A stretch of 17,504 bases of DNA from Gammaproteobacteria bacterium. GTDB lineage: Bacteria > Pseudomonadota > Gammaproteobacteria > SZUA-229. How positions within the stretch are numbered: position 1 is the stretch's first letter; every line of letters begins with the position of its first letter. This document shows positions 1 through 5,069 of this stretch, piece by piece. The notes beneath the pieces were generated by a model. That model saw only the letters and a list, made by a program, of their open reading frames with translations. It was not told the DNA's origin and ran no database searches. The translations under genes were made by a program, and so were the position numbers. The stretch spans positions 1 to 17,504 of the forward strand of contig JAGLQT010000217.1 of NCBI GenBank assembly GCA_023136715.1, in the 5' to 3' direction.

Positions 1-121
1 AATCGCCCATCCGGTAAAACATGATTGTATTAGGGTGGTCGGCCTTGATGCGCAAATATTGCTGCATCATCGGTGTGTGTTTGACGGGTTGTTCAGCAGT
101 GTTGGTCGTGTTTTCGGCCAT
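1..121 (-). CDS. mutS: DNA mismatch repair protein MutS, N-terminal fragment (cut by window edge)
   Basis: Read on the minus strand from the ATG at 121-119, this gives the first 40 residues of a protein that continues past base 1. After a short variable N-terminus the reading includes HTPMMQQYLRIKADHP and then FYRMGD, the hallmark opening of MutS domain I (usual form HTPMMQQYL..K..HPD.LLFYRMGDFYE). MutS recognises base mismatches and starts methyl-directed repair with MutL. The conserved FYE mismatch-contact motif would lie just outside the window. No strong Shine-Dalgarno is seen upstream, only a purine-poor stretch with CTCCCC. The call rests on a short but very characteristic piece. Its neighbour to the right is repeat-rich non-coding DNA, so mutS marks the edge of stable chromosomal backbone. 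Confidence 0.88.
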   Translation of the reverse strand, partial: MAENTTNTAEQPVKHTPMMQQYLRIKADHPNTIMFYRMGD

Positions 122-204
122 ATTTTTATCAGGGGAGAGGGTGGATTTAATAGGGGGATTCTACTCGAAGTTTTGAGAGGGACATAGGGTATTTGCTACT
201 TGTT

Positions 205-260
205 TGTCTCGTTCCCACGCTCCCGCGTGGTAACGCTGTAGGTGCGAATTTATTCGCACA
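205..260. repeat. Pair of REP-like palindromic hairpins
   Basis: Two perfect small palindromes lie side by side. CCACGC (215-220) pairs with GCGTGG (225-230) around TCCC, preceded by TCTCGTTC. GTGCGAAT (242-249) pairs with ATTCGCAC (252-259) around TT, preceded by TGTAG. Both resemble dispersed intergenic repeats that I recall from gammaproteobacterial genomes; that match is from memory. They explain why an apparent GTG start at 242 exists: it lies inside the second hairpin. Confidence 0.6.
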
Positions 261-511
261 TAGTGTTTACTCAGTTGCCGCGCCAGCAAGCGCAGAACAT
301 AAGTTATGGTTGGCACGACAAGTCAGTAAACACTATACAGCATGGCAGAGATGTGGGTAGTTGGTTTGGAGGAGGGATGTATTATGAAATTAATCCTGGA
401 TTTGTACTCGGATTAGATGTGCGTTATTCGCAAGGTGAGGTAAACCTTTTCAATAAACAGCGAGATGTAGGGGGGTGGAATACTGTTGTAACTGGTGGAT
501 TTCAATTCTGA
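242..511 (+). pseudogene. Orphan C-terminal fragment of an outer-membrane beta-barrel protein
   Basis: The open frame of 89 codons has no credible start: its GTG lies in a REP-like hairpin and no signal peptide follows. From about codon 21 the translation alternates polar and hydrophobic residues as beta-strands do (ISYGWHD, WFGGGMYYEINPGFVLGLDVRYS, then VVTGGFQF). It ends in an aromatic Phe, as in the C-terminal beta-signal of barrels inserted by BamA. The GGGMYYEI.P.F.LGLDVRYS pattern resembles the last strands of opacity/OMP_b-brl type barrels of roughly 180-220 residues, so at least half the gene is missing. A displaced 3' end left by rearrangement is the simplest reading. A functional short protein is unlikely without a signal sequence. 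Confidence 0.5.
260..336. repeat. Perfect 12-bp inverted repeat
   Basis: ATAGTGTTTACT (260-271) and its exact complement AGTAAACACTAT (325-336) flank a 53-base spacer. The left arm starts at the last base of the REP-like hairpin and the right arm lies within the beta-barrel fragment. The repeat could be the ends of a short inserted or inverted piece. No transposase or target-site duplication is visible. Confidence 0.55.
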
Positions 512-640
512 GAAATATTTGTTACGGTGAACAATAAAAATGCTCGGAGCCCTTTAATTTCCCACTTCTCACTGCGGGCGTACTGAGCAAGACCCACTTT
601 AATGAGTGGTTTCTATGGCTAGATGATCAAGGATAAAAAT

Positions 641-1465
641 ATGAAACACATTCACACTTACTACTCCCCAAACAACCTATACAACAAGATCATCGACGGA
701 CTTAATGAAATAGGCAAGGATTTGTTTAAGGTCACGCTTGATGATCTTCAGCCTGTGGATGAATTTCATATCCGCGGTGATGTTGCAACAAAAGAGCTGA
801 TTAAACTCTCTAATTTCACACCAGATATGCATATCCTTGATGTTGGCTGCGGTGTGGGCGGTTCGACACGTCGTTTGTCACATGAAACAGGTTGTTGTGT
901 GACCGGTATTGATTTGAGTGATGAATACATTGACGCCGCAGAAAGATTGACGCAATTACTCAACATGCAGGAGCGAGTAAAGTTCCATGCCGCAAGTGCA
1001 CTTGATTTGCCGTTTGATTGCAATGTTTTTGATGGTGCCTGGTCGATCCAGATGAACATGAATGTCGAGGATAAACTGGGGTGGCTAAAGGAAGTATATC
1101 GGGTACTCAAACCCGGCGGGCGTGCTGTGTTGTATGAGGTATGTGGCAATAAAAACACACCGGTCTATTTTCCAGTGCCGTGGGCGCAGGATAGTTCCAT
1201 GAGTTTTCTGCTGCCGCCGGAATCATTCCGCGATGTTATAACATCTGCCGGTTTTGATATTGAAGTCTGGAATGACAAGACGGATCTCGCGCAGAAGGCC
1301 TTTGCACAGATGACGGAACCCATGGGTGAGCCGAATCTTCCGGAACTGGGAGTGCATCTACTGGTTGGCAACGACATCCTGACCAAGGCCTATAATTTGC
1401 ATCGCAATCTTGATGATGAGCGCGTCAGCCTGATCGAAACTGTTGCGGTAAAACCGAATTCTTAA
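641..1465 (+). CDS. Class I SAM-dependent methyltransferase (small-molecule type)
   Basis: A soluble Rossmann-fold methyltransferase of 274 residues. Motif I is ILDVGCGVGG at about 65-74, the acidic ribose-binding site is in GIDLS at about 89-93, motif II/III is around LDLPFDCNVFDGAW, and the post-III loop is LKPGG at about 156-160. The upstream FHIRG...ATKEL helix and the overall layout resemble the UbiE / sarcosine-dimethylglycine N-methyltransferase group, so a small molecule is the likely substrate, but which one cannot be told. The start is placed at ATG 641 because AAGGA (629-633) lies seven bases before it. An in-frame ATG at 623 would add six residues but has no ribosome site. yfbR follows after 25 bases and may be co-transcribed. 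There is no sign of damage. Confidence 0.85.
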   Translation: MKHIHTYYSPNNLYNKIIDGLNEIGKDLFKVTLDDLQPVDEFHIRGDVATKELIKLSNFTPDMHILDVGCGVGGSTRRLSHETGCCVTGIDLSDEYIDAAERLTQLLNMQERVKFHAASALDLPFDCNVFDGAWSIQMNMNVEDKLGWLKEVYRVLKPGGRAVLYEVCGNKNTPVYFPVPWAQDSSMSFLLPPESFRDVITSAGFDIEVWNDKTDLAQKAFAQMTEPMGEPNLPELGVHLLVGNDILTKAYNLHRNLDDERVSLIETVAVKPNS

Positions 1466-1490
1466 AAAAATCTGGTAACAATTAATTACT

Positions 1491-2075
1491 ATGAAAAGTC
1501 ATTTCTACGCCTATATAAGTAAAATCCGATGGTTACAACGCTGGGGTTTGAAGCGCAATACCATCTCGGAAAATGTGATGGAGCACAGTTGGGAAGTTGC
1601 CACTATCGCGCATGCTTTGGCGTTGATTAGGAATCGTTACTTTGAGGGGGATTTAGATGTTAATGCTATCGTTGTTTCTGCGCTCTACCATGATTGCAGT
1701 GAAGTTATCACCGGTGATATGCCTTCACCGATCAAGTACCACTCTAAAGACATAACACAGGCATATAAGTCGATTGAAAGACAGGCGGAATATGAGCTTT
1801 TAAATTTATTGCCGACAGAGCTTCAGGCTGATTATAAAGCGGTGTTGATTGAGGAGCTTGTTCCGCTGGATCACAAAGCTATCATCAAAGCGGCTGATAC
1901 CATAGCTGCTTACCTGAAATGCCAGATGGAAGTCGATGCTGGCAATGCTGAATTTTCCAAAGCTATTGAAGACATCAAAAGCAAACTTGATGCTATTGAG
2001 CTTCCCGAAGTGAAATATTTCTTAGAGCTGTTTTCTTCCAGTTACACGCTAACTTTGGATGAGCTTTTAGGTTAA
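1491..2075 (+). CDS. yfbR: 5'-deoxynucleotidase, YfbR family (HD domain)
   Basis: A cytoplasmic metal-dependent phosphohydrolase that removes the 5'-phosphate from deoxyribonucleoside monophosphates. The 194 residues match the family length (E. coli YfbR has 199) and the sequence is similar throughout. It opens with SHFYAYISKIR..QRWGLKRN, and the metal and catalytic residues are present: His32 in VMEHSWEVA, His67-Asp68 in ALYHDCSEV, Glu71, Asp76 in TGDMPSPIKY and Asp136 in KAADTIAAYLKC. Arg17 and Trp18 lie where the family places its phosphate- and sugar-contacting residues. The gene follows the methyltransferase by 25 bases. The ribosome site is weak, with only A-rich sequence before the ATG. 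This is a housekeeping gene unrelated to the pilus locus downstream. Confidence 0.92.
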   Translation: MKSHFYAYISKIRWLQRWGLKRNTISENVMEHSWEVATIAHALALIRNRYFEGDLDVNAIVVSALYHDCSEVITGDMPSPIKYHSKDITQAYKSIERQAEYELLNLLPTELQADYKAVLIEELVPLDHKAIIKAADTIAAYLKCQMEVDAGNAEFSKAIEDIKSKLDAIELPEVKYFLELFSSSYTLTLDELLG

Positions 2076-2082
2076 TTGAATT

Positions 2083-2165
2083 CGTAGAATGGGAAAAGTT
2101 TTTTCGAGCCCATCTTTGATGGGAATGTTGATGTGTTGATGGGCACGCTGCGCTTTGCTCGTTCA
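2083..2165. repeat. Dispersed palindromic intergenic repeat (imperfect large hairpin)
   Basis: The stretch begins GTAGAATGGG and ends GCACGCTGCGCTTTGCTC. GCCCATC (2108-2114) is complementary to GATGGGC (2138-2144), and the outer arms pair imperfectly, so the whole piece can fold on itself. A smaller perfect hairpin, CCCATC/GATGGG (2109-2114 with 2118-2123), lies within it. I recall similar GTAGGATGGGC...GCCCATCCTAC elements scattered between genes in gammaproteobacteria. It directly follows yfbR and might serve as its 3' end, but there is no T-run. Confidence 0.45.
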
Positions 2166-2210
2166 GCGAAACTTCCTCCGAAACCGGGGTTGTTATCACA
2201 CTCCATCATA

Positions 2211-2243
2211 AATGGGAGACCATCTAATGAAAGGTCTCCCATT
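2211..2243 (-). terminator. Stem-loop terminator of the dead minus-strand gene
   Basis: AATGGGAGACC (2211-2221) and GGTCTCCCATT (2233-2243) form a perfect 11-bp stem with an 11-base loop. On the minus strand it starts four bases after the stop codon of the decayed gene at 2248, the position expected for its terminator. There is no real T-run on either side, so it may act mainly as a 3' stem. Confidence 0.55.
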
Positions 2244-2247
2244 TCTC

Positions 2248-2640
2248 TTAACGCTCTTCACTTTTGCCAAAATGTCTGAGTGATGCGAATAGTCCTGCAA
2301 GCAATACCATTCAGGTAATAGATCCATCGCCGCCACCTGATCCTGCATTGACACTTTTGGTTACTGTCATACCAGAGTTGATTGTAGAAGCGAGTCCGCC
2401 GTTGCCATCGTCTGCTGTGATGATGCAGGTGATGCTCATCTGTGCTGAATGGCCACATCGAAGCCGTTAAGACGGGTTAAGGTTATAGGCTGGGCTCACC
2501 GTGCCTCCCGTGTTCTCCATGTGCTCTATTGTGCCATCCTATTGCCCCGAAAATAGATCTAGATCGCCGTCGGAATCGATGTCGGCGAAGGTGGGGCCGT
2601 AAACTCATACTGAAACCATCAAGGGGGTTGGAGACGCCCG
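2248..2640 (-). pseudogene. Decayed gene: FG-GAP/VCBS-repeat protein with C-terminal GlyGly-CTERM-like sorting tail
   Basis: Reading the minus strand in one frame gives recognisable protein broken by four stops, TGA 2607-2605, TAG 2541-2539, TAA 2469-2467 and TGA 2313-2311, before the natural TAA at 2250-2248. The upstream part reads YGPTFADIDSDGDLDLFSGQ, stop, then DGTIEHMENTGGTVSPAYNL, the calcium-binding FG-GAP/VCBS repeat pattern (PTFADIDGDGDLD...DGTI.YFENTG). After a linker with ITADDGNGG it ends in a GSGGGDGSIT segment, a hydrophobic stretch MVLLAGLFASL and a basic end with RHFGKSEER. This is the Gly-rich / transmembrane / basic plan of GlyGly-CTERM tails, which mark proteins exported by type II secretion and processed by rhombosortase. 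The TGA lies where a Trp (TGG) would fit. The intact frame suggests decay by substitution only. The upstream limit is uncertain. Confidence 0.6.
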
Positions 2641-2757
2641 TCCGCTAGAGTGGTTTTTATTTTTACATGGTGATTTATTAATTTATATTCCATATAACAA
2701 TAATGGTTGATAAAGATCTAATTAAATTCCCCTTTAAACGTTAGGTATTGGAATAGC

Positions 2758-2778
2758 TGAAATAATTATATTATTTCA
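2758..2778. promoter_or_regulatory. 21-bp AT-rich palindrome, candidate operator
   Basis: TGAAATAAT (2758-2766) and ATTATTTCA (2770-2778) are perfect complements around TAT. The site lies about 90 bases upstream of the candidate -35 box of the pilin promoter, a distance that suits an activator or nucleoid protein. Chance is less negligible here than for a GC-rich palindrome because the region is AT-rich. Confidence 0.35.
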
Positions 2779-2870
2779 ATGATTGACTGGAGGCTTTCTT
2801 CTGAAGGTCATGACTTTGTAAGCGTAATAATAAAACGTGTAATTCTCGCAACTTAAAAGAATAATTTAGA

Positions 2871-2900
2871 TTGACTTAGGTCAGGTGTAAGAGTTAATGT
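2871..2900 (+). promoter_or_regulatory. Candidate sigma-70 promoter of the Tad operon
   Basis: TTGACT (2871-2876) matches five of six -35 bases. An 18-base spacer leads to a weak -10 candidate TAATGT (2895-2900). Transcription would begin near 2907, some 60 bases before flp1. The poor -10 box suggests a need for an activator, or that another sigma factor is used; I found no convincing sigma-54 site. Confidence 0.35.
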
Positions 2901-2908
2901 TTGGCTAC

Positions 2909-2924
2909 ACTCTAGTTGTAGAGT
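2909..2924. promoter_or_regulatory. Small dyad at the predicted transcription start
   Basis: ACTCTA (2909-2914) and TAGAGT (2919-2924) are exact complements around GTTG. The dyad sits at about the first transcribed bases, so it could be a repressor site or a 5' hairpin in the pilin mRNA. A 6-bp stem alone is weak evidence. Confidence 0.3.
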
Positions 2925-2969
2925 ATGAATTTAAAAGGCTTATAAACAATAGTGAAGAGGTGTGTAGTA

Positions 2970-3146
2970 ATGGAAATGATTAAACAGTTTTTTAACGATG
3001 AATCAGGTGCAACAATGGTGGAGTACGCGATCATGGTTGCCTTGCTTGCGATTGCGGTGGCTGCAATTGTTGTTACGCTCCAAGGGGCGATTACAACTGC
3101 ATTTAATAAAGTTGCTAACTGTGTTGCAAATAACATTTGCAGCTAG
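2970..3146 (+). CDS. flp: Flp major pilin, copy 1
   Basis: A 58-residue type IVc prepilin, the structural subunit of the Tad pilus. A short hydrophilic leader MEMIKQFFNDESG is followed by the processing site Gly13|Ala14, then ATMVEYA with the conserved Glu at mature position 5 and Tyr at 6 (the Flp G/XXXXEY motif), then one long hydrophobic helix to about residue 40. TadV should cleave after Gly13. The start at ATG 2970 is chosen because GAAGAGG (2954-2960) lies nine bases before it; an upstream in-frame GTG at 2952 precedes this ribosome site. Unlike many Flp pilins, the mature end carries two cysteines (Cys51 and Cys57, CVANNIC), which could form a disulphide loop. First gene of the Tad run. 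Confidence 0.93.
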   Translation: MEMIKQFFNDESGATMVEYAIMVALLAIAVAAIVVTLQGAITTAFNKVANCVANNICS

Positions 3147-3182
3147 TAGCAGGGTAGATATTATTTGTTGATATCTCGGTGA

Positions 3183-3218
3183 TATTCGCGTCCTTGCTGT
3201 TTTAATGGGGCGTGAATA
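3183..3218 (+). terminator. Stem-loop after flp1, possible partial terminator
   Basis: TATTCGCGTCC (3183-3193) can pair with 3208-3218 as an 11-bp stem with two G-T pairs and a 14-base loop; a T-run (CTTTTTC) follows about eight bases later. The stem lies between flp1 and flp2, where a partial terminator or mRNA-stabilising hairpin would let pilin mRNA exceed that of the assembly genes. The distance of the T-run from the stem weakens a true terminator reading. Confidence 0.4.
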
Positions 3219-3291
3219 CACCAACTTTTTCAGTGTATATTGGGTGTGCAATTGTCTGAATGGATTATTCAAAGTGAGAAAGAGATGTTGC

Positions 3292-3489
3292 ATGAACATG
3301 ATTAAACAGTTCTTTAACGATGAGTCAGGTGCAACCATGGTGGAGTACGCGATAATGGCTGCCTTTCTTGCAATTGCGGTGGCTGTAATTGTTGTTACGC
3401 TTCAACTGGCGCTTACAGATGCATTTGAGAAAGTTGTTGACTGTTTTGATGGTACCGATCCGACTTGCGTACCACCAGCAACACCATAG
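3292..3489 (+). CDS. flp: Flp major pilin, copy 2
   Basis: A 65-residue prepilin nearly identical to copy 1 up to residue 38 (MNMIKQFFNDESG|ATMVEYAIM, with Glu18 and Tyr19 at mature positions 5 and 6), then diverging. It has Leu for Gly39 and an acidic C-terminus, DCFDGTDPTCVPPATP, seven residues longer than copy 1. Cys51 is kept and the second cysteine moves to 59, so a C-terminal disulphide loop remains possible with a larger loop. The start at ATG 3292 follows the purine run GAGAAAGAGA (about 3275-3285); an upstream in-frame ATG at 3205 would run through the duplicated intergenic region and is rejected. The two pilins may be used alternately or together; the conserved half fits the packed core and the divergent half the exposed surface. 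Confidence 0.93.
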   Translation: MNMIKQFFNDESGATMVEYAIMAAFLAIAVAVIVVTLQLALTDAFEKVVDCFDGTDPTCVPPATP

Positions 3490-3523
3490 ATGTTATTTGT
3501 TGATATCCCGACTTTATGTGCCC

Positions 3524-3545
3524 CTTGAATCTTCCTGTTTTCAAG
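3524..3545 (+). terminator. Stem-loop after flp2, possible partial terminator
   Basis: CTTGAA (3524-3529) pairs with TTCAAG (3540-3545); beyond one mismatch, two further C-G pairs extend the stem outward. The ten-base loop is TCTTCCTGTT. A T-run (CTTTTTC) follows about 15 bases after the stem, as in the copy after flp1. This is the position where expression of pilin versus assembly genes would be separated. The stem is short and its sequence has diverged from the first copy. Confidence 0.35.
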
Positions 3546-3589
3546 TGGCTTAGGTATAAAGACTTTTTCAGCGTGCGTGAGGTGTTCAA

Positions 3590-4114
3590 TTGTTTGAAGG
3601 GGTAATAATATTGTTGCTGATTATCTTGCTGCCGGCAGCAGTTTTCGACTTCAAATGTCATAGGATACCTAACATAATCTCTTTATCCGGGTGGATTATC
3701 GGGCCTGTGTTATATGCGGTATCTGACGCTCTCCCGGGAGTATCATCTTCTCTATACGGTTTTCTTTTGATTTTTGCATTGAGTCTTCCTTTATATGTGT
3801 TGCGATGGATGGGCGCGGGTGATGTAAAGTTAATGGCTGGTGTGGGTGCTATCGTAGGTATCGAACATGCGCCGATAGTTTTTTTGGGAATTGTCATGAC
3901 AGGTGCAGTAATGGGAGTTATTATGTTGCTGCATAGTAAGTTAATTAAAGATTCATTTCAGCGTTATGCTACGATGTTAGGGGTTGGTCTAACATTAAAA
4001 AAACCAATGTACCTGGCGCCGAATGAACAGGAGCAAAAAGTAGTTTTACCTTATGCGATACCGATAGCAGTGGGTACGTTTTTATCCATAGGGTTAATCT
4101 ATGTCAAGTTGTAG
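3590..4114 (+). CDS. tadV: Prepilin peptidase TadV/CpaA (A24 family)
   Basis: An inner-membrane aspartyl protease that cuts Flp, TadE and TadF leaders. The 174 residues are nearly all hydrophobic helix, lacking the N-terminal methylase domain of PilD-type enzymes, as is usual for TadV. The two catalytic aspartates are visible: Asp20 in AVFDFKCHRIPN and Asp78 in the signature GAGDVKL (75-81). A C-terminal PYAIPIA segment (154-160) is also typical. The start is TTG 3590: a stop lies three codons upstream in the same frame and GAGGTG (3579-3584) precedes it by five bases. TTG 3611 has AAGGGG before it but would shorten the first helix too far. The rare start codon may keep expression low. The 5' end overlaps the duplicated intergenic block. 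Confidence 0.9.
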   Translation: MFEGVIILLLIILLPAAVFDFKCHRIPNIISLSGWIIGPVLYAVSDALPGVSSSLYGFLLIFALSLPLYVLRWMGAGDVKLMAGVGAIVGIEHAPIVFLGIVMTGAVMGVIMLLHSKLIKDSFQRYATMLGVGLTLKKPMYLAPNEQEQKVVLPYAIPIAVGTFLSIGLIYVKL

Positions 4115-4193
4115 TTTTTTGAAAATAGTTAGCATCAGCCTTAAGAGCTGGTTGTTTTGTCCAAAGTTAGGGAACGGTTAGGAGAAAGGCATT

Positions 4194-5069
4194 ATGCAAA
4201 AAAAAGCGCTACTGTTATTACTGATTGCGATAATCATGGGTGGTCTTGTTACTATTCTGGTCAATACTCTTTTAACACGAGAAGTAAAAGAGCGTGGTGA
4301 AGGGGCGGTTATGCAGACCACGAAAGTATTGGTGGCAACATCAGATCTTAAAACTGGCACGCGTCTAGACAAGCTAACAGTCAAACAAATTGACTTGCCT
4401 GCAGAAAATCTGCCTGAAGGTACATATAGTGATGTTGGCACGCTGCTTGGTGAAAAACCTCCGATTGTAATCAAGAAACTATATAAGAATGAAATCATTC
4501 TTCCTTACAAACTGTCTCCACAAGGCGCACGAGGAGGCTTGCCTCCCAAAATTTCTGAAGACAGACGTGCAGCTACTATTTCGGTTACTGAAATAACCGG
4601 AGTGGCTGGGTTTGTATTACCCGGTACCTTTGTAGATGTATTGCTGACTAGCGATGTCGGGCAACGTGATAAAAAGCTAGCTAGCAGAACCTTATTGCAA
4701 AATGTTCCCGTGCTAGGTGTTGACCAATCAAGCTCTGAGGATGAGGACGATCCACAAGTAGTTAATGCGGTTACCCTGGAAGTGACGCCCCGTGACGGTA
4801 AGAAACTTGCTCTGGCTCAAGAGGTCGGTAAGCTGAGTTTATTGCTTCGTAATGAAATCGATGCTTCTATTCTAGTCAAAGATTTGGTTACTACTAAAAC
4901 ATTGCAGGAAGATCCATCAGGAATAACGAAGAAAGTAAAAGTATATAAACGTGTAAGGCGTACTCCTAGTCCTACAGTGGAAATTATTCGCGGTCTTGAT
5001 GTTGAAAAGCAAAAAGTAAAAGAAGGCAAGCCACTATCTGGCGAAACAACAAAGAAGGAGGGTAAATAA
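4194..5069 (+). CDS. rcpC: Tad pilus assembly protein RcpC/CpaB
   Basis: A periplasmic, membrane-anchored partner of the secretin (Flp pilus assembly CpaB family). The 291 residues start with a basic end and one transmembrane helix (about 4-26), followed by a SAF domain (about 42-105, with KVLVATSDLKTGTRLDKLTVKQIDLP) and the RcpC domain, including TISVTEITGVAGFVLPGTFVDVLLT at about 128-152, the strongest family signature. The final 60 residues are rich in lysine and look disordered. GGAGAAAGG lies just before ATG 4194. The stop codon overlaps the rcpA start (TAATG), so translation of the two is probably coupled. SAF domains in this family are thought to bind peptidoglycan or other glycans; that part is family knowledge, not seen here. 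Confidence 0.92.
   Translation: MQKKALLLLLIAIIMGGLVTILVNTLLTREVKERGEGAVMQTTKVLVATSDLKTGTRLDKLTVKQIDLPAENLPEGTYSDVGTLLGEKPPIVIKKLYKNEIILPYKLSPQGARGGLPPKISEDRRAATISVTEITGVAGFVLPGTFVDVLLTSDVGQRDKKLASRTLLQNVPVLGVDQSSSEDEDDPQVVNAVTLEVTPRDGKKLALAQEVGKLSLLLRNEIDASILVKDLVTTKTLQEDPSGITKKVKVYKRVRRTPSPTVEIIRGLDVEKQKVKEGKPLSGETTKKEGK

Larger units (their letters stand above)
2641..2953. other. AT-rich leader region upstream of the Tad operon
   Basis: Strongly AT-rich DNA between the dead gene and the first pilin. No open frame with protein-like composition is seen on either strand. It carries the palindrome at 2758-2778, a candidate promoter at 2871-2900 and a small dyad at 2909-2924, and is the only sizeable regulatory space in front of the 12-kb Tad gene run. 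Confidence 0.5.
2970..3602 (+). repeat. Tandem duplication of flp plus its 3' intergenic region
   Basis: Unit 1 (about 2970-3264) and unit 2 (about 3292-3602) match over the pilin leader and helix codons and again after the stop codons: TTATTTGTTGATATC then CG in both, ACTTTTTCAG in both, and a shared CAATTGT.TGAA.GG block. In unit 2 this block contains the TTG start of tadV. In unit 1 it precedes flp2 and still reads LSEW in the frame matching TadV LFEG before running to a stop at 3305. Unit 1 therefore carries a truncated copy of the tadV 5' end, which places the duplication breakpoint. Confidence 0.65.

Noticed and set aside
594..609. CCACT/AGTGG hairpin before the first methyltransferase, as a terminator
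   Set aside because: The stem is only 5 bp and the T-run after it is three bases, so chance is a fair explanation.
766..1158. Minus-strand open frame of 130 codons inside the methyltransferase gene
   Set aside because: It is the antisense shadow of a gene with clear SAM-binding motifs and has no recognisable protein features.
2264..2470. Plus-strand open frame of 68 codons in the gap after yfbR
   Set aside because: It is antisense to the decayed GlyGly-CTERM-like gene; the minus-strand frame carries the protein signal.
2901..2920. Sigma-54 promoter reading of TTGGC...TTGTA before flp1
   Set aside because: The spacing between the GG and the second element is wrong, and the GC of the -12 element is missing.
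4134..4152. ATCAGC/GCTGGT hairpin followed by TGTTTTG between tadV and rcpC, as a terminator or attenuator
   Set aside because: Six pairs including one T-G and an interrupted T-run are too weak to call, and the genes downstream must be transcribed with the operon.
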